Source: Lentinus brumalis (Eukaryota > Basidiomycota > Agaricomycetes > Polyporales > Polyporaceae). Taken from it: a stretch of DNA of 64,000 nt. The notes beneath the pieces are model-generated. The model was not told the DNA's origin. It saw only the letters and a program-made list of their open reading frames with translations, and searched no databases. The position numbers were made by a program, and so were the translations under genes. The stretch covers positions 1,798,001-1,862,000 of the forward strand of contig MARA01000005.1 in assembly GCA_001792895.1 (NCBI GenBank). The letters are read 5' to 3'. Shown here piece by piece: positions 46,001 to 58,328 of this stretch (the stretch's first letter is position 1; each line of letters starts with the position of its first letter).

Positions 46001-46515
46001 CTCCGTTGGGGTCATTGTCTCGACGCTCCTCATTCAGCTGTACGGCTGGACAGGATTCGACCCTATTGCCTCACTGTTCATCGCCATCCTGATTGCTGCA
46101 AGTGTTATACCTCTGGTCATCGACACCGGGAAGGTCCTTGCACTAGACCTTGACTCGAAGGAAAAGTCGATCCGGGGCGCGCTGAGCGATGTAAGAAAGT
46201 GGATCGCATATCATTTCGAGCACCACTCATCTCTCTGCACAGCTCGCGCCGATCGAAGGGCTCGAATCCTACTCATCTCCAAGGTTTTGGCCGAAGGACT
46301 CCTCGAGCGTCATCGGCACGATTCACGTCCAGATTTCGCCGTCCGCATCGTCCCTAGACCCTGGCGGACCTCACTCGAGCAGCAGAATGACTACAGCGCG
46401 AGTAGATCGGGTAATTGAGCGCGTTGACAAGCTGCTTCGCAGTCGTATCCCTGGGTTGGAGGAGCTCACAATCCAGGTCGAGGATTCAACATCACACAAC
46501 CACTTTGCAGATTAG
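43083..46515 (+). CDS. Msc2/ZnT5-like zinc transporter (cation diffusion facilitator)
   Basis: Exports zinc from cytosol into the secretory pathway (ER/Golgi). N-terminal half: [17 protein letters not shown], then a multi-helix region specific to Msc2/ZnT5 ([73 protein letters not shown]). The CDF core: [26 protein letters not shown] joined over an intron to AIHMAFDC (metal site HxxxD present), RFTYG joined to [17 protein letters not shown], a His-rich cytosolic loop of about 200 residues (45270-45640), then [11 protein letters not shown] joined to [14 protein letters not shown] (second HxxxD) and [18 protein letters not shown]. The tail ends SHNHFAD. Between 43.22 and 43.49 kb the frame is interrupted by three to five apparent one-base losses. 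About twelve introns. The 3' end has a diverged copy at 49.9-50.2 kb. Confidence 0.88.
45270..45640 (+). repeat. His-rich coding repeat (CAC/CAT-AGC/TCC arrays)
   Basis: Within the zinc transporter, codons for His alternate with Ser, Asp and Gly in clusters such as [13 protein letters not shown]. This is the cytosolic loop between the fourth and fifth core helices, the usual zinc-binding loop in CDF transporters. The length of such simple-codon tracts tends to vary between strains. Confidence 0.8.
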
Positions 46516-47104
46516 CGTCGTAAGTAGAAATTTGTACTATATCATATAATGCGAGGGACGTTCGATGTAAGCTGCGACATCGTCGAGATGCTGAGGATAA
46601 GGCAGTACATGTCTCCACCTTTCTTTGCTGCGGAGAGCGGCTTCAGCCTGACCTCAGGCATGGGGACCACGAATACAGTCGGCCGGAGACGAATGCATTA
46701 CTGGATCCTTCGTCGTATCCAGCGATGGACACTGCCCGTCACGAGGAGCGCAAACATACCGGGTTGCGCATCGAATTCGCCACGCTCAAATTGACGACGC
46801 TCGCGGATGTCGCGACTTTGCGCAATGTGCAACTGAATCCACACGTACCACCTTGCCTCGTGCATTTGCAGCTCATTTACTTTACAACGTGCTTCTGGAA
46901 GCAACGTTTCCTCATGCAAGACTCAGTGTTCATCGTCACCCGCGGTTCGCTTTCGCCAGCTTGACAGTACTCGAGTGTATTTCTGCATCAGAGATCAACG
47001 GACATGTTGGGCCTAGGGACACCAAGTACATTGTATTGTCTGCTTCGTCTCGTACATCCCGTACAAGCCTCAATTATATCTTAATGTGGATCCAGGACGA
47101 CGCT
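46516..47104. other. convergent intergenic, zinc transporter/TPI
   Basis: About 590 bp between convergent genes. The first 130 bp is the zinc transporter 3' flank that also occurs, diverged, at about 49990-50165. No other feature is seen. Confidence 0.45.
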
Positions 47105-48178
<1,074 letters not shown>

Positions 48179-49860
48179 GATGCTAGAGATGTGACGGAAG
48201 ACGGAAGGGATGTGTAGTCGGCGAGGAAAGAGGAGGACAGACGATGGATTGGAGGTGGATCGATTGCAGCATGGCCACCGTCTCGTTCCATAGCCCAGAC
48301 ATCGCGCTATCTAATCTTATCCAGACGCGTGACATGGCCGTGACTGTACGCGTCTGTAACGCGTCGCGACGGTCGAGCTTCAGCTCCCCGGACGAGAGCG
48401 AGTACTGACGAGGTTCAAAGACACTGGACAATTTGTCGGCCGTGTTGAAGAGGAGGTTGGTATACACGAGGCGTAGCCTCGCGCCGTCGCGTCGCGTCGC
48501 TGCACCTCAGTCTCCCACTGTCCCGACACTACGTTACTTACTTACTTGGCTTGTACCTAAGTAGTCCTTACCCATTCTATAGTGCTGCATCCTGTAGTCT
48601 CTTGCTATGCGACTGACTTCTTGCCCGTTCTATAGGCCGGAGATGGTGGCGGCATAAGTCGTGACTTCGCATTGATATCCACTGGCAGGGTGGCTGAGTA
48701 TCCATTCAAGTAATCAGTGTCCAGTCGACGGCCAGCACTGCGACAGCCTGCAAGGCTCCGTCTCCGTCGATCAGGAGGCCGACCTTATGTCCTATCAATG
48801 TCCTCTGTGGTAGAATTCGCGGTAGGCTGTCCTCCCGCATCGGAATTGACCGACGTACCTGCTCATCGTTTGTGCTGAGGGATCTCGAGGCTTCGTTCTT
48901 CAGTTCGAAAAGTTCGTCGGTGCGTGCCTTAAAATCTTCCGAGCCCGTTCGGATATCTGGTTGCTGCAGTCTGACCCTGTCGGTGCATCCTTCGTGCTCG
49001 CTATCCTATGCCGCTTCGCCCCGCAGACCTCACGCTAGAGCAGGAATCATCGCGATGTGAGCGGGACGGTCGTGACGGTATCCACGGCTCTTTGGCAGGA
49101 GGATTTGATATAGCTTGTGAGTAATGGATTTTGACAGACCTTAGACATGGCATATGCAGCCTCCTTCGTGCAATCTCCAGCATTGCCTACCTCGTATTCG
49201 CCGCCACAGAACGCCGACTGCAAATGCCGGCGAAAATGTGAGTACAGACGCAATCGCCTGATGTCATCCGCTTGGAGCTCCTATGAATGTTCCCTATGAT
49301 GGGCACCCTGTGATGGCCACACAACATTGGCTAGTCCCGATCCCTACGTCGACATAGGTGGATGTCAGTGGGAGTCCGCGGGCCACTGCAGGGGCTTACC
49401 GAACGGAAATGCTGCCTCCAAGGATTGCGCGCAGGGACAAAGTCGAGAACTCACACACAGAGAATCCTCTCCTTCTAGCATTTCAACGGAGACATGCTCT
49501 AGTCGCGCCTGCTCCTTTGCTAAGCGGGGCGGAAGGCGCGTCTCATGCTCAGCAACTTCAAGCACGAGTAAGCGGGCTCTCTGCACGGGTAGGCCGGCCG
49601 CAGTCATCCGTTCCGAATGCTTATGGTCCTGACAGACTAGCCTCGGCTTCTTGGACAGTGTTAGCCGTATTCTTTAAGGACTTCGATCTAAAGAGAGGTC
49701 GTCGTCCCAATCACTTCGTTGTATGCCAGTGTTGACTTACCTCTTGAGCCTGTTCGTATATTAGCTGTCTCCGCTCCCCGAGCTTCTGCAGAACTGCATA
49801 AAGCTGAAGACATGATCAATCCCCATGATGAGGTATTCGGGAGAGGAATCACCTGGGTAT
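48179..49860. other. gene-poor interval with possible minus-strand coding remnants
   Basis: No intact gene. On the minus strand, 49800-49735 reads LYAVLQKLGERRQLIYEQAQE between an acceptor and a GTAAGT donor, and 49590-49460 reads RARLLVLEVAEHETRLPPRL followed by AKEQARLEHVSVEMLEGED before another donor. Both look like coiled coil. I could not connect them in phase or find a reliable start, so they may be exons of an unannotated small gene or a decayed one. 48180-48990 shows nothing. Confidence 0.3.
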
Positions 49861-49879
49861 TAACTGAGATCCGGACTTG

Positions 49880-50165
49880 CATGACTTGTCAACCGCCTCG
49901 ACAGGCTGTTCCGAAGCCATACTGCACCTCCGAGTCGGAAGGCCTCGCATTGAGGGTGAGGATTGAGCAACGCCACCACTATGCAGATTAGCCTCGTAGG
50001 TAAAAACGTGTACTATATTGTACAATGCGGGGGACATTCGATATAAGTGCGATCATATGCCAGACAAAGGATAGAGCGTGCAACGTTCTATCGACGAAAT
50101 CCGAAGCTGTGGATTAGGAAGTACATGTCGTAGTGTGAGAGATAAGTAGTCCCCTTTCTTCGCCC
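49880..50165 (+). pseudogene. diverged copy of the zinc transporter 3' end and flank
   Basis: This stretch aligns by eye with 46410-46640. VNRLDRLFRS corresponds to [11 protein letters not shown], and the last codons read HHYAD-stop against HNHFAD-stop. The flank continues in register: a GTGTACTATAT-like word, an ACAATGCG-GGGAC-TTCGAT-TAAG segment, an AGGAAGTACATGTC word, and a pyrimidine-rich CCTTTCTT word. Frame shifts and substitutions inside the coding part exclude function. The copy ends within about 150 bp of the CNOT9 stop. No other part of the transporter was found nearby. Confidence 0.6.
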
Positions 50166-50313
50166 GTTGCCCGTGCGTCGTGGAAACGCCACGACTGGCC
50201 ACACGAGCGACGAGTGGCGGACTAGAACCAGCACCCAGGAGCGTACTAGTAAAACAAAAGAAAATACAAGCAACCTGGGTAAATTATGTCCGTGGATATG
50301 GTTCGTGTACGCG

Positions 50314-51766
50314 TCACTGCTCGTTGAGGTTGTTGAGCAAGGTCGTCAGACATCTCTTCGTCACCATATCGCCCTAGGAAGTGATGGTGAGCAGATAGCG
50401 GAAGTACAGGCTACGAAGACATACCTTGAGCAATGCATTGAAAGTGTTATCACGAAGTGGCTCCGGTAAGCAAGCCCGCAGTGCCTCGCGTGCCCTGAGC
50501 GTGTACGGTCAATTGAAGCCTGCGCAAGAGCTTGAGCCGGACATACCTCAAGTTGTCGCTCAAGCGGAGGTAGCACCGTACGACGTGCTTGAGCAACCGA
50601 ACCGCCTGAGTCTCCACCAACTGATTGACCATGTTGCTGAGGACAGTGCCGACGGCGTAAAACCGCTCATAGGTGTGGCAGATGTACGTCAAGCCGGTCT
50701 CATCGAGAAGGATCTTCTGGACGATGAAGATAGCGACAGTCTTCGAGAGTTCCGACCCAGTTTCCATAATACGCAAGCACAGGGGAATGATCTCCGTGGA
50801 AAGGAGGAAGTGTATAACGGGGGTGTTGTCATTTTGCTGAGGAGACATGAATACCAGGCGGAGAGGGGCTGAATGCAGTCGACGTACCTTGACCAAGGCT
50901 CCGATAACTCCGAGGGAAGTGAGGCGCAGGTATTCAAAGGGACGCGTTTTTGAGGTCGTGTTCAGGAATGGGTATAAGAAAAGGGGGATATGAGCTGCGA
51001 AGCCGAAGTCAGCGAGCGTTCAGAAGAGGAGGATCATCATGACGCCCAAAGCAGCTATTCTTGATCCAAGCGCACGTACCGTTCAGGAAGAGCTGACGAG
51101 TCTCTGGGTGTGAAGCTACACACTGCAGAAGAGCGAGAGCGTTACAGACGCGATTGGATACATGGGCCGTAAGATTAGGTGGGGATAATAGCGGATAAAC
51201 AGAGACAATCTCTTGAAGGAGGGCAGGCATAATGCCTAGAAACCAAAGGATATACATCAGCAGGCACGTCAGAGGTAAGGTAAAGGTAGGCACGTACCAA
51301 AAGAATGCCAAAGAACTAGGGCGAGGTCATCATACTGCTCCCTCTTCTTGCTGAGCTCGAGCAGCGCACTCTCGCGAGCCTCCGCGTTCAGGAGATCTAT
51401 CACCAGGGCATAGATCTTGCTCTCCTCGTTAACGCTAAGGGTAGGGTTTGGGGTGCTGCCGGGAAGGAAGACACCCTGATGCGGAGTGGGGTGTGAGAGC
51501 GGCGGGAGGGTGTTCGCCTGGAGGTCGGGGTAGCCCTGAACGCCGCGCTGATACGAGTTGTACGGCTGGAGGTTGTGCTGCATGTACGAGACGGGCTTCG
51601 GAGAGATAAGCCCCGCCATCGGGGAGAACGTAGCAGGAGGCACGACGAGCGCGGGGTCGAGGTCAACGTCGGGGTCAGAGTTGGGAACTGCAGCTGCAGC
51701 CGACCGTACATACACGGTAGAAGACGTGCCTGGCTTAGTCAGCAACTCCGGCGCTTCATATGCCAT
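50314..51766 (-). CDS. CAF40: CCR4-NOT complex subunit CNOT9 (Caf40/Rcd1)
   Basis: Armadillo-repeat subunit of the CCR4-NOT mRNA deadenylation complex. Start [13 protein letters not shown] at 51766, followed by a disordered Pro/Ser/Asn-rich N-terminal extension of about 110 residues. The conserved domain reads [40 protein letters not shown] joined to SFG and [39 protein letters not shown] followed by [25 protein letters not shown] and [14 protein letters not shown]. Then come [88 protein letters not shown], and a last exon [19 protein letters not shown]. All expected conserved blocks are present and in frame. At least six introns. Confidence 0.96.
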
Positions 51767-52013
51767 ATACGGAAGGTTCCACAACGCCGCCGGCAAAGAG
51801 AGTCGAACTCTGGTAGCCAAGATCCGGCCAAGATTAACCAGCATCAATGGTATAAGTAATATATCTATGATAACACTTGAAACCAAGCGGGACTACATCA
51901 AACAGGGCTTCATCGTTCGTAGACAAGAATGTTCGGTAGGAAGGGGACTCGAAGTCTACTTCAGTCCCTCTAGATCTATGGCAGTCTTGGGCAATGAATC
52001 GTCCCGCACCACG
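51767..52013. promoter_or_regulatory. CNOT9 upstream region
   Basis: About 250 bp between the stop of the serine ammonia-lyase gene and the CNOT9 start, both on the minus strand. It must hold the 3' UTR of one and the promoter of the other; no specific element is claimed. Confidence 0.35.
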
Positions 52014-55000
52014 TTAGCAGGCCGGAACGGTGAGGGGAATCTTGACGGTTCGCTGGAGCAAATTGTTCAGCACACATAGATAGCAAATATGTCGGCAACT
52101 GACCGCAAGACCCTGCGCGGGAGAAGCAAGCGTGACGATCAGCATTTGTCTCCGTCAGTGCGGACATATGCACCCACCGAAAGGCTAGTCTCCTTGTACT
52201 TGACGCTCATATCAGCAGCGGTCAACCGCATCGCCTCTATCGCCTCGTCCAATGTCACGCTGTATACATTCTGGCTCGCCATCGCGAGTTGCGCGGCCGT
52301 AATCGCCTTGACAGCTGCAGCCAAATTGTCAGTTCGTGCTTCGCCCCACTGGCCGTCAGAAAGCCGCCGCCTCTGCCCACGCACCTCCCAGGCTGTTCCG
52401 CTCCTATCATCGGGAAAAAGCGAGAAGTCAGCGCAGCGGCATGCCGAAGAGAGATCCACGCACTATGCAAGGCACCTGGACCAGCCCGTCGATGGGATCG
52501 CAAGTCAAGCCCAAATTGTGTTCTGTGATGGGAGAAGACCGCGGTGGTGAAACATATCGATGTCAACGGCACAATTCATAGACGGTGCTTTAGCCGAGGT
52601 GAGAGATATCCTGACCTATGCCTATCTCGGCTGCTTGCAAGATTGTCTCCGGCGATGCTGGGCGTCCGGGTTAGCGTGTGATATGTTGAAGGCTTGTCAC
52701 AAAACTGGGGCATACCTCCCATACACGCGGCGAAACCTGCGCTCGCCATAGAGCACGCCACTAAGTAGACATAGGTCCAGACTCGTCAGGGTTGAGCACC
52801 GGGGATAGTCGCGCAATAAAACATACCCCCAACTTCAGCCTGACATCCACCTTCAGCTGCCGAGATGGTGCTCCCGCGTTTGAATAGCATGCCGACAGCC
52901 TGCCGCACAGGTTCAGTTAGTCTGTACTGTGGTGACTGCGCCCGGGAAATGTGGCACATACCGCTGCCGTTAGAAGGAATGTGACGACCGATTTCTCGGG
53001 GTCATCGCTGACAAACTATGCAACCAGCATCAGCTCAGTCGGACCAATCCCAAGAACATTGTACGCAGATCCTCGCCCTACCTCCACGATGTACTTGAGC
53101 ACCGCCGGGATAACTCCAGCGGCACCATTGGTGGGCGACGTGACAATACGACCCCCGCTGGCGTTAACCTCATTTACCGCAATGGCGTAACACGACAAGA
53201 AATCCATGGCGGGGATCATCGTCTTCCTCTGTCATTCATATCCGCACGTTAGCTCCGTCCTCTCACCCCGCAGAAGGAGGGCACTGCTTACTGGGGGCAT
53301 AGGTGTGACGGGATGGTCCAGAACCCCGACCACGCGTGTGGGACGGGAGGCGGAAACCCTGTGTCCCGGGCGAAAGCCACTGCCCATACCATTTCCGTTC
53401 CCGTTCTCAGCGTCCTCGGAGGAGCTCTTGACTGCGAAGCCCTCTGGCGCACCGATCTGGCCGGCACGCGTCGTGTTCGCGCCCGCATCGATCGCGGGAA
53501 GGCTAGCAGAGGCGAGACCGGGATAGAAGCTGCGAAGGGGGCACAAAGTTACTCAATCACGAACGACCGCGGAAGAGAATATGCAGCGGAAGGTACCCTC
53601 GCATGAGACGGCGATAGAGCATGGGCGCACGCCGGCGGAGGCCTATTCTGCCGGGGAGCTTCTCCTCTGCCGAGGACACGCCTGTCCGTATGCAGTCGTC
53701 CATGACGCTCCATATGCGCATCAACTGCAGAAGAACACGGACACGAGGGTCAGTTCACGATTGAGGGCGGGATGCGGGGAGCATGCAGCAGGCGCATCGC
53801 GCCGACGCCAGCGCATACCCGACGGGGCGTAGAGCGCGGCACGAGGTTCGGGAGGAAAAGGGGTACCTTCTCATGCACTTCCTCGTGCGAGTATCCGAAA
53901 TGGATTTCGTTGTCGTAGACCATCTGGGCGATGGTCATCTAGACCGCGGGCGGGCGGAAAGAGGTCAGTCTCCATGACAATACTTACATGCGCACGCGAA
54001 GTGCTCCGAGGAATGAGGTAAGAAGCAACCCCATCACGTACGTTATGCTTCCTAGCAAGGGCAAGAAGGCTATCGCCCGACTGCGCCGCGACAACACGCC
54101 CAAACACAGTCAGATCTTGCAACAGTCTCGACGAAACACCAAGCGTGACGTACCGAAAACGGATACGGTGGCTGAGTAGGATCTGGGGCCTGCGCGGCCT
54201 CGCCGGGAGCGCCCTCGGAACTATGCGTCTGGTGCAACCGTGCACCATGTACGACGCTCTTGTCTACGCCTTTGTAGAACAAGTTCTCGTCCACTAACCC
54301 CGCCTGGGTAAGCGTCCACCCGTGCCCAGAATGTCCATTCAATGTCACATTACCTTTTGTCTTCTCGTTCACGACGAAACCGCCGCCCACGCTATGCACA
54401 TGGCGTGATTGTCAATGCAAAATACGATCAGCCACCGCCGGTGTCGGTGCCCTTCCGTAACAGTCGACGACGCGGTATGGCCACTTCACATACCTGAAGT
54501 ACTCATTCGTCGCCAGCAGGTCGCCGTCTTCCCCGAACACGGAGAACCGCATGCCGTTCGGATGGGTCTTGAGGACCTGGTCCCAGCGCCATACCATGTC
54601 CTTGTCCATGTCGTACACAATCCGGTGGCGTCCGCCCAGCACGAGGGTCTTGTTCTCGAGAATTGATGCATAGCGTGACGGGATGGTACCGGTATCAATC
54701 GTCTCTGGGTCGGACCCTGCACATCGGGAGCGTGCAAAACTGAGAGATCCTAAGCGTGCAAATTAAAGCGGGTCGAATTACCTTCGAGCCCCAATAGAAT
54801 CGCCTGCGGGGTGTGATGGCTGCGCGGAGATTAGAGGGATATAATGACGGGCGGCGAGTTCGTACCCTTTCCCTGTAAATCGACGACTACTCTGTCAGCT
54901 TAGACTATGACGCATGAAGAAGCTCCGCGCACCAGTTGCCGCGAGAGAACCGTAGCTTCAAACAGCATCAAGATCAGTCTATAGTGGCATATGGGCCGCG

Positions 55001-55566
55001 TGTCACCTACAGGGTGATCTTGACGGTCTGGACCTGTCGACGGGAGCACGTCAGCGAATGCGACACATCCGCGGAACCACAAGGATACCTTTTCGAGCAA
55101 ACCCAATGCCTCCAAGTCGCCTATGAAGATCTTCCCCGCACGCATAGGCCCCACCGTATGCGAAGAACTCGGACCGACTGCACGATCACGTAGACGTGGC
55201 TCAGCACCCAATCCCGGGGGGCGCATTTGGCCCAGTGCCACGCAGTGTGGCGGAGCACGCACCTCCGATGCTGAACAAGTCAAACGCAGAAATGACTGCG
55301 TGCTCATGTTTCTGTTCGTGCGCTCCTATAGAACTCGGCTCTTCTGCAGGCTCGTCTTCCTCGCTGGGGTGTCGGGTCGCCTCGATAGAGGGATCGTTTC
55401 TCCTCCCGGCGGTTGCAACGAATGTTCGCTTCCCTGCGCAGCCTGCAGCGGCCTGGACGTGTCGGGTGGGCCGTACCTGCGCTTGCAGAATCAAAGAGCG
55501 GGTAGAAAGATGGGAAACCAGCGAACGGCGCGTCGGTGCGAGTTGCTTCCTCGCCGCGGTAAGCAT
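52014..55566 (-). CDS. L-serine ammonia-lyase, iron-sulfur type (SdaA-like)
   Basis: Converts L-serine to pyruvate and ammonia with a [4Fe-4S] cluster, unlike the PLP enzymes usual in eukaryotes. The first ATG (55566) gives [20 protein letters not shown] and an Arg-rich, acid-free leader resembling a mitochondrial presequence. [12 protein letters not shown] splices to [18 protein letters not shown] (beta domain). Then [32 protein letters not shown] and [20 protein letters not shown]. The alpha domain has GPGLAS-like [57 protein letters not shown], then [20 protein letters not shown] and [18 protein letters not shown], which supply cluster Cys residues. The last exons end KIPLTVPAC. Both domains are on one chain. 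Around fifteen introns are needed, so this is an established nuclear gene. Divergent from the SET gene. Confidence 0.9.
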
Positions 55567-55986
55567 CGCGACCAAACTTCAACGGGGTCGCGCGGGATTG
55601 GACTGTGTGCTTGCAGCGGGGTGCGTCTAGGTCCTCGCCAGGTCGTCAATCGACACGTCTTGGGCAAGAGCGGATGGTCGTCAGAAGCAAAGATACGATG
55701 CCATACTAAAACGCCGCCGGGCGGGTCTCCGTGTTTCGTTCTGCCTTCGCCACCTCGGAACATCTCAGACCATAGCCCTAACCCCATCCCAGGGGTAGCA
55801 TGTGACCGCGCCTCCGTTTTCACGCGTCGCTCTCCCTCCCTACACCTCCCCAAGGCTACCTGCTGTCCGACGTTCTTTTTCAAAGACTGCACGACGCCCT
55901 TCGTGTAGCAAGGTAGTACACTGCCTGCGAGAACGCCCACACCCTCTCGGGCGACTTGCATTGCATTCTATCATCAATCGTACCCA
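55567..55986. promoter_or_regulatory. shared upstream region, serine ammonia-lyase and SET genes
   Basis: Start codons face away 420 bp apart. Pyrimidine-rich runs (about 55800-55850) precede the SET start. No defined factor site is claimed. Confidence 0.4.
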
Positions 55987-57456
55987 ATGTCTGTGCAATT
56001 TGTGGCAGCTCCATCCACCCCGGCCATCTCTACTCCACCGCTACACATCCGGACAGATCCTTACGCCGGCAGAAAATACCACGCATCCACCGCCCTCCCC
56101 GCCGGCTCTGATCTCTTGGGTGATTGCACGCCATACTCCTACACCATCTGGAAGCGCTTCCGCAACGAGGTCTGTGCCGACTGTTGGCGGTATGATCGCG
56201 GTCGCAGGTCGTTCCTCACCCGGCGCGATGACGAGGGCTTCGGTGGGAACCACGGGAGCACAGCAGAGGAGGGTCGCGCGACGAGAGGTGCCACAACTGC
56301 CGGGGCGGGGCTCTGGTTCTGTGACGAGCGCTGCCAGGAGAGGTGGATCGCCCGCGAGGGGCTTGACGCAGTGGACTTGCTCAGGCAGCTGGAAGGGGCG
56401 AGACAGAAGAAGCCGAAAGCCAAACCTTCGGTGCATGCGAGCGCGGAGCTGAAGGAGATGACCCAAGAAGTTGCTGACCGGGCGTGGGACACAGTGCGCG
56501 AGCGAGAGAGGTCGCCGAAAGAGCTTCGGAAGTGGCGCAATGTCCAGCTGGACGACTACGAGACGGACATGGCTCGATACGTCCTGCTCGCCCTGCTCCG
56601 CTGCCATCGCGAACAATTGCGGTCGCAGCGCGATTGCACCCGCCAGTGTACCTGTCAGGCTTCGAGTCTTTTCTGTGGAAGCCGCGAGAATGGGCAGGCA
56701 GGCTCAGCGCGAGACGGCAGTCCGCCGGGTGTGCGCTCCGACCCGAGGGACAGTTGCGAACAAGGTTCAGAGTGGCAAATGTTCTCTTCTCTGCAGACGA
56801 ACGAGTTGCCGCTCTTGCGCGCGTGTCCCGAAATCCTGGAGCACCATACACGGATCTATCAGCTTCTGAGAGGCCGCTTCGGTGCCAGTACTGCGGCGAA
56901 CTCCGCCTCCCGACCAACTACGCGAAGCCCTCTTCCACCCGCTCATTCTCCACAAGGCATCGAGCTTGCGTCTCCGGCGGAGGTGGACGGACGGAGAAGC
57001 CGGTCGGACGGAGACAGACCAGACCTAGGGGACGTGATCACCGTCGCGAACGTGCGGAGGATTCTGGGGGTCGACGCAGGGAACTCGTTCGGGATCTGGG
57101 AGGTCCCCCTGATGGAGGAGAGCGAGTGTCTTGGGTTCGCGGTGTATCCTGTAGCTTCTCTCTTCAATCACCGTGAGTGGCTCTCAGCTGGTGCGGGTGA
57201 TACGAGACCTGATTATAGGTCGGCAGACTGTTCGCCCAACGTGCGGAAGGAGCGAGATGGACGACGGTTGCGCTTCCTGACGACGCGGTGTGTGGCCGAG
57301 GGAGAGGAGTTGTGCATCAGCTACGGGCACGTGGAGAGCATGAGCTGGACGGAAAGACAGACAGAGCTGCTTGAAGGGTGGTATTTCAAATGCAGGTGCA
57401 GTCGATGCACGGCTGAGGAGCCGGAAAGAGAAGGAGCTGAGCGGGGGTGCCGATAG
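55987..57456 (+). CDS. SET-domain protein (SMYD-like, MYND/SET)
   Basis: Likely protein-lysine methyltransferase-fold protein. MSVQFVAAPSTP, then DPYAGRKYHASTALPAGSDL (start of SET), a Cys-rich insert VCADC...GLWFCDERCQERW resembling a split MYND zinc site, a helical stretch ELKEMTQEVADRAWDTVRE, and YETDMARYVLLALLRCHREQ. NELPLLRACPEILEHHTRIY, NSFGIWEVPLMEESECLGFA and VYPVASLFNH follow. An intron (57172-57230) gives the NHHCSPN signature, then RKERDGRRLRFLTTRCVAEG, GEELCISYGHV and the post-SET Cys triad in FKCRCSRC. Between about 56600 and 57000 the conserved pieces occupy different frames (PVYLSGFESFLW; FSSLQTNELPLL; PPPDQLREALFHPLIL), which needs unrecognised introns or small indels. Methyl-acceptor unknown. 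Confidence 0.75.
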   Translation: MSVQFVAAPSTPAISTPPLHIRTDPYAGRKYHASTALPAGSDLLGDCTPYSYTIWKRFRNEVCADCWRYDRGRRSFLTRRDDEGFGGNHGSTAEEGRATRGATTAGAGLWFCDERCQERWIAREGLDAVDLLRQLEGARQKKPKAKPSVHASAELKEMTQEVADRAWDTVRERERSPKELRKWRNVQLDDYETDMARYVLLALLRCHREQLRSQRDCTRQCTCQASSLFCGSRENGQAGSARDGSPPGVRSDPRDSCEQGSEWQMFSSLQTNELPLLRACPEILEHHTRIYQLLRGRFGASTAANSASRPTTRSPLPPAHSPQGIELASPAEVDGRRSRSDGDRPDLGDVITVANVRRILGVDAGNSFGIWEVPLMEESECLGFAVYPVASLFNHREWLSAGAGDTRPDYRSADCSPNVRKERDGRRLRFLTTRCVAEGEELCISYGHVESMSWTERQTELLEGWYFKCRCSRCTAEEPEREGAERGCR

Positions 57457-58328
57457 AGCCAGGCTCCTAAAACCATCCCACGAGTCCTCCTCCCCCCGTT
57501 GCCGATATAAGCAGTAAGTCTCCGTTTTGTACATATGACTAATATCGTCGCAACATACTACATATAGGTCGTAACATGTTGTACGGATTCGGGAGCGAGG
57601 ACACGATGGACGGATGGTTTTAGGAGCCTGCGATAGAGCCACTCACATGAGCGAGTACGGCGCGGGAGATTCGCGCCGAATGTGGTATGATGACGGGTTG
57701 TTCGGAGACGAGATGTGTAGCGACCTATGCGGACGATGAAGGCGGAGAATTGGTCCATCGGTGAGGTGCTGGCGGGACACGGTGAGGGATGAGGAGAAAC
57801 GAGTGTCAGGATCGGGCGGAAGAGGACTTGAAAGGGCGGCGTGTGCAGATAGACGTGTAGCGGCTATGCGACGGCTTGGAAGACAGGATGTAGCCATCAA
57901 GCTCGAGTCGTGGCAGCCCCACACGCGTATGTTCTCGCTCGAGGGCAGCGGGGGCAGCGCGAGGAATAATGATTGGATGGTTGCGTGGGGCCAACAGCAA
58001 CGGGTCAAGGGACCAAGGATGCGACAAAGCCCTTGGGTCGCCTGAGAGACACGCCCAACACCCGGCGCCTGCCTCCAATCAGCCTCAGCCTCCTCGACCC
58101 CCGACCCCGACCCCGACTCTCCGTCCTCCATCACACCTCCATCCCGCCAGTCGACGTCCCCTCTCGCGAGATAGTGGCTGGCTACACGATCGTTCTCCCT
58201 CACGTCCCCCGACGCCTCTCTCCCAACACGCCTATCGCCTCACGCACTCTCCTTCGACAGTCCAACTTTTTCCCGTCCACGAACGCACCCTCCCGCCGTC
58301 CGCTGTGACCGACCGGTCTCGGTGTCCC
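57457..58328. promoter_or_regulatory. intergenic, upstream of RhoGAP gene
   Basis: About 870 bp. The last 250 bp is strongly pyrimidine-rich (for instance 58085-58320), as expected of a 5' leader for a highly expressed or long-leader fungal gene. Open frames here are by-products of that composition. Confidence 0.4.
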
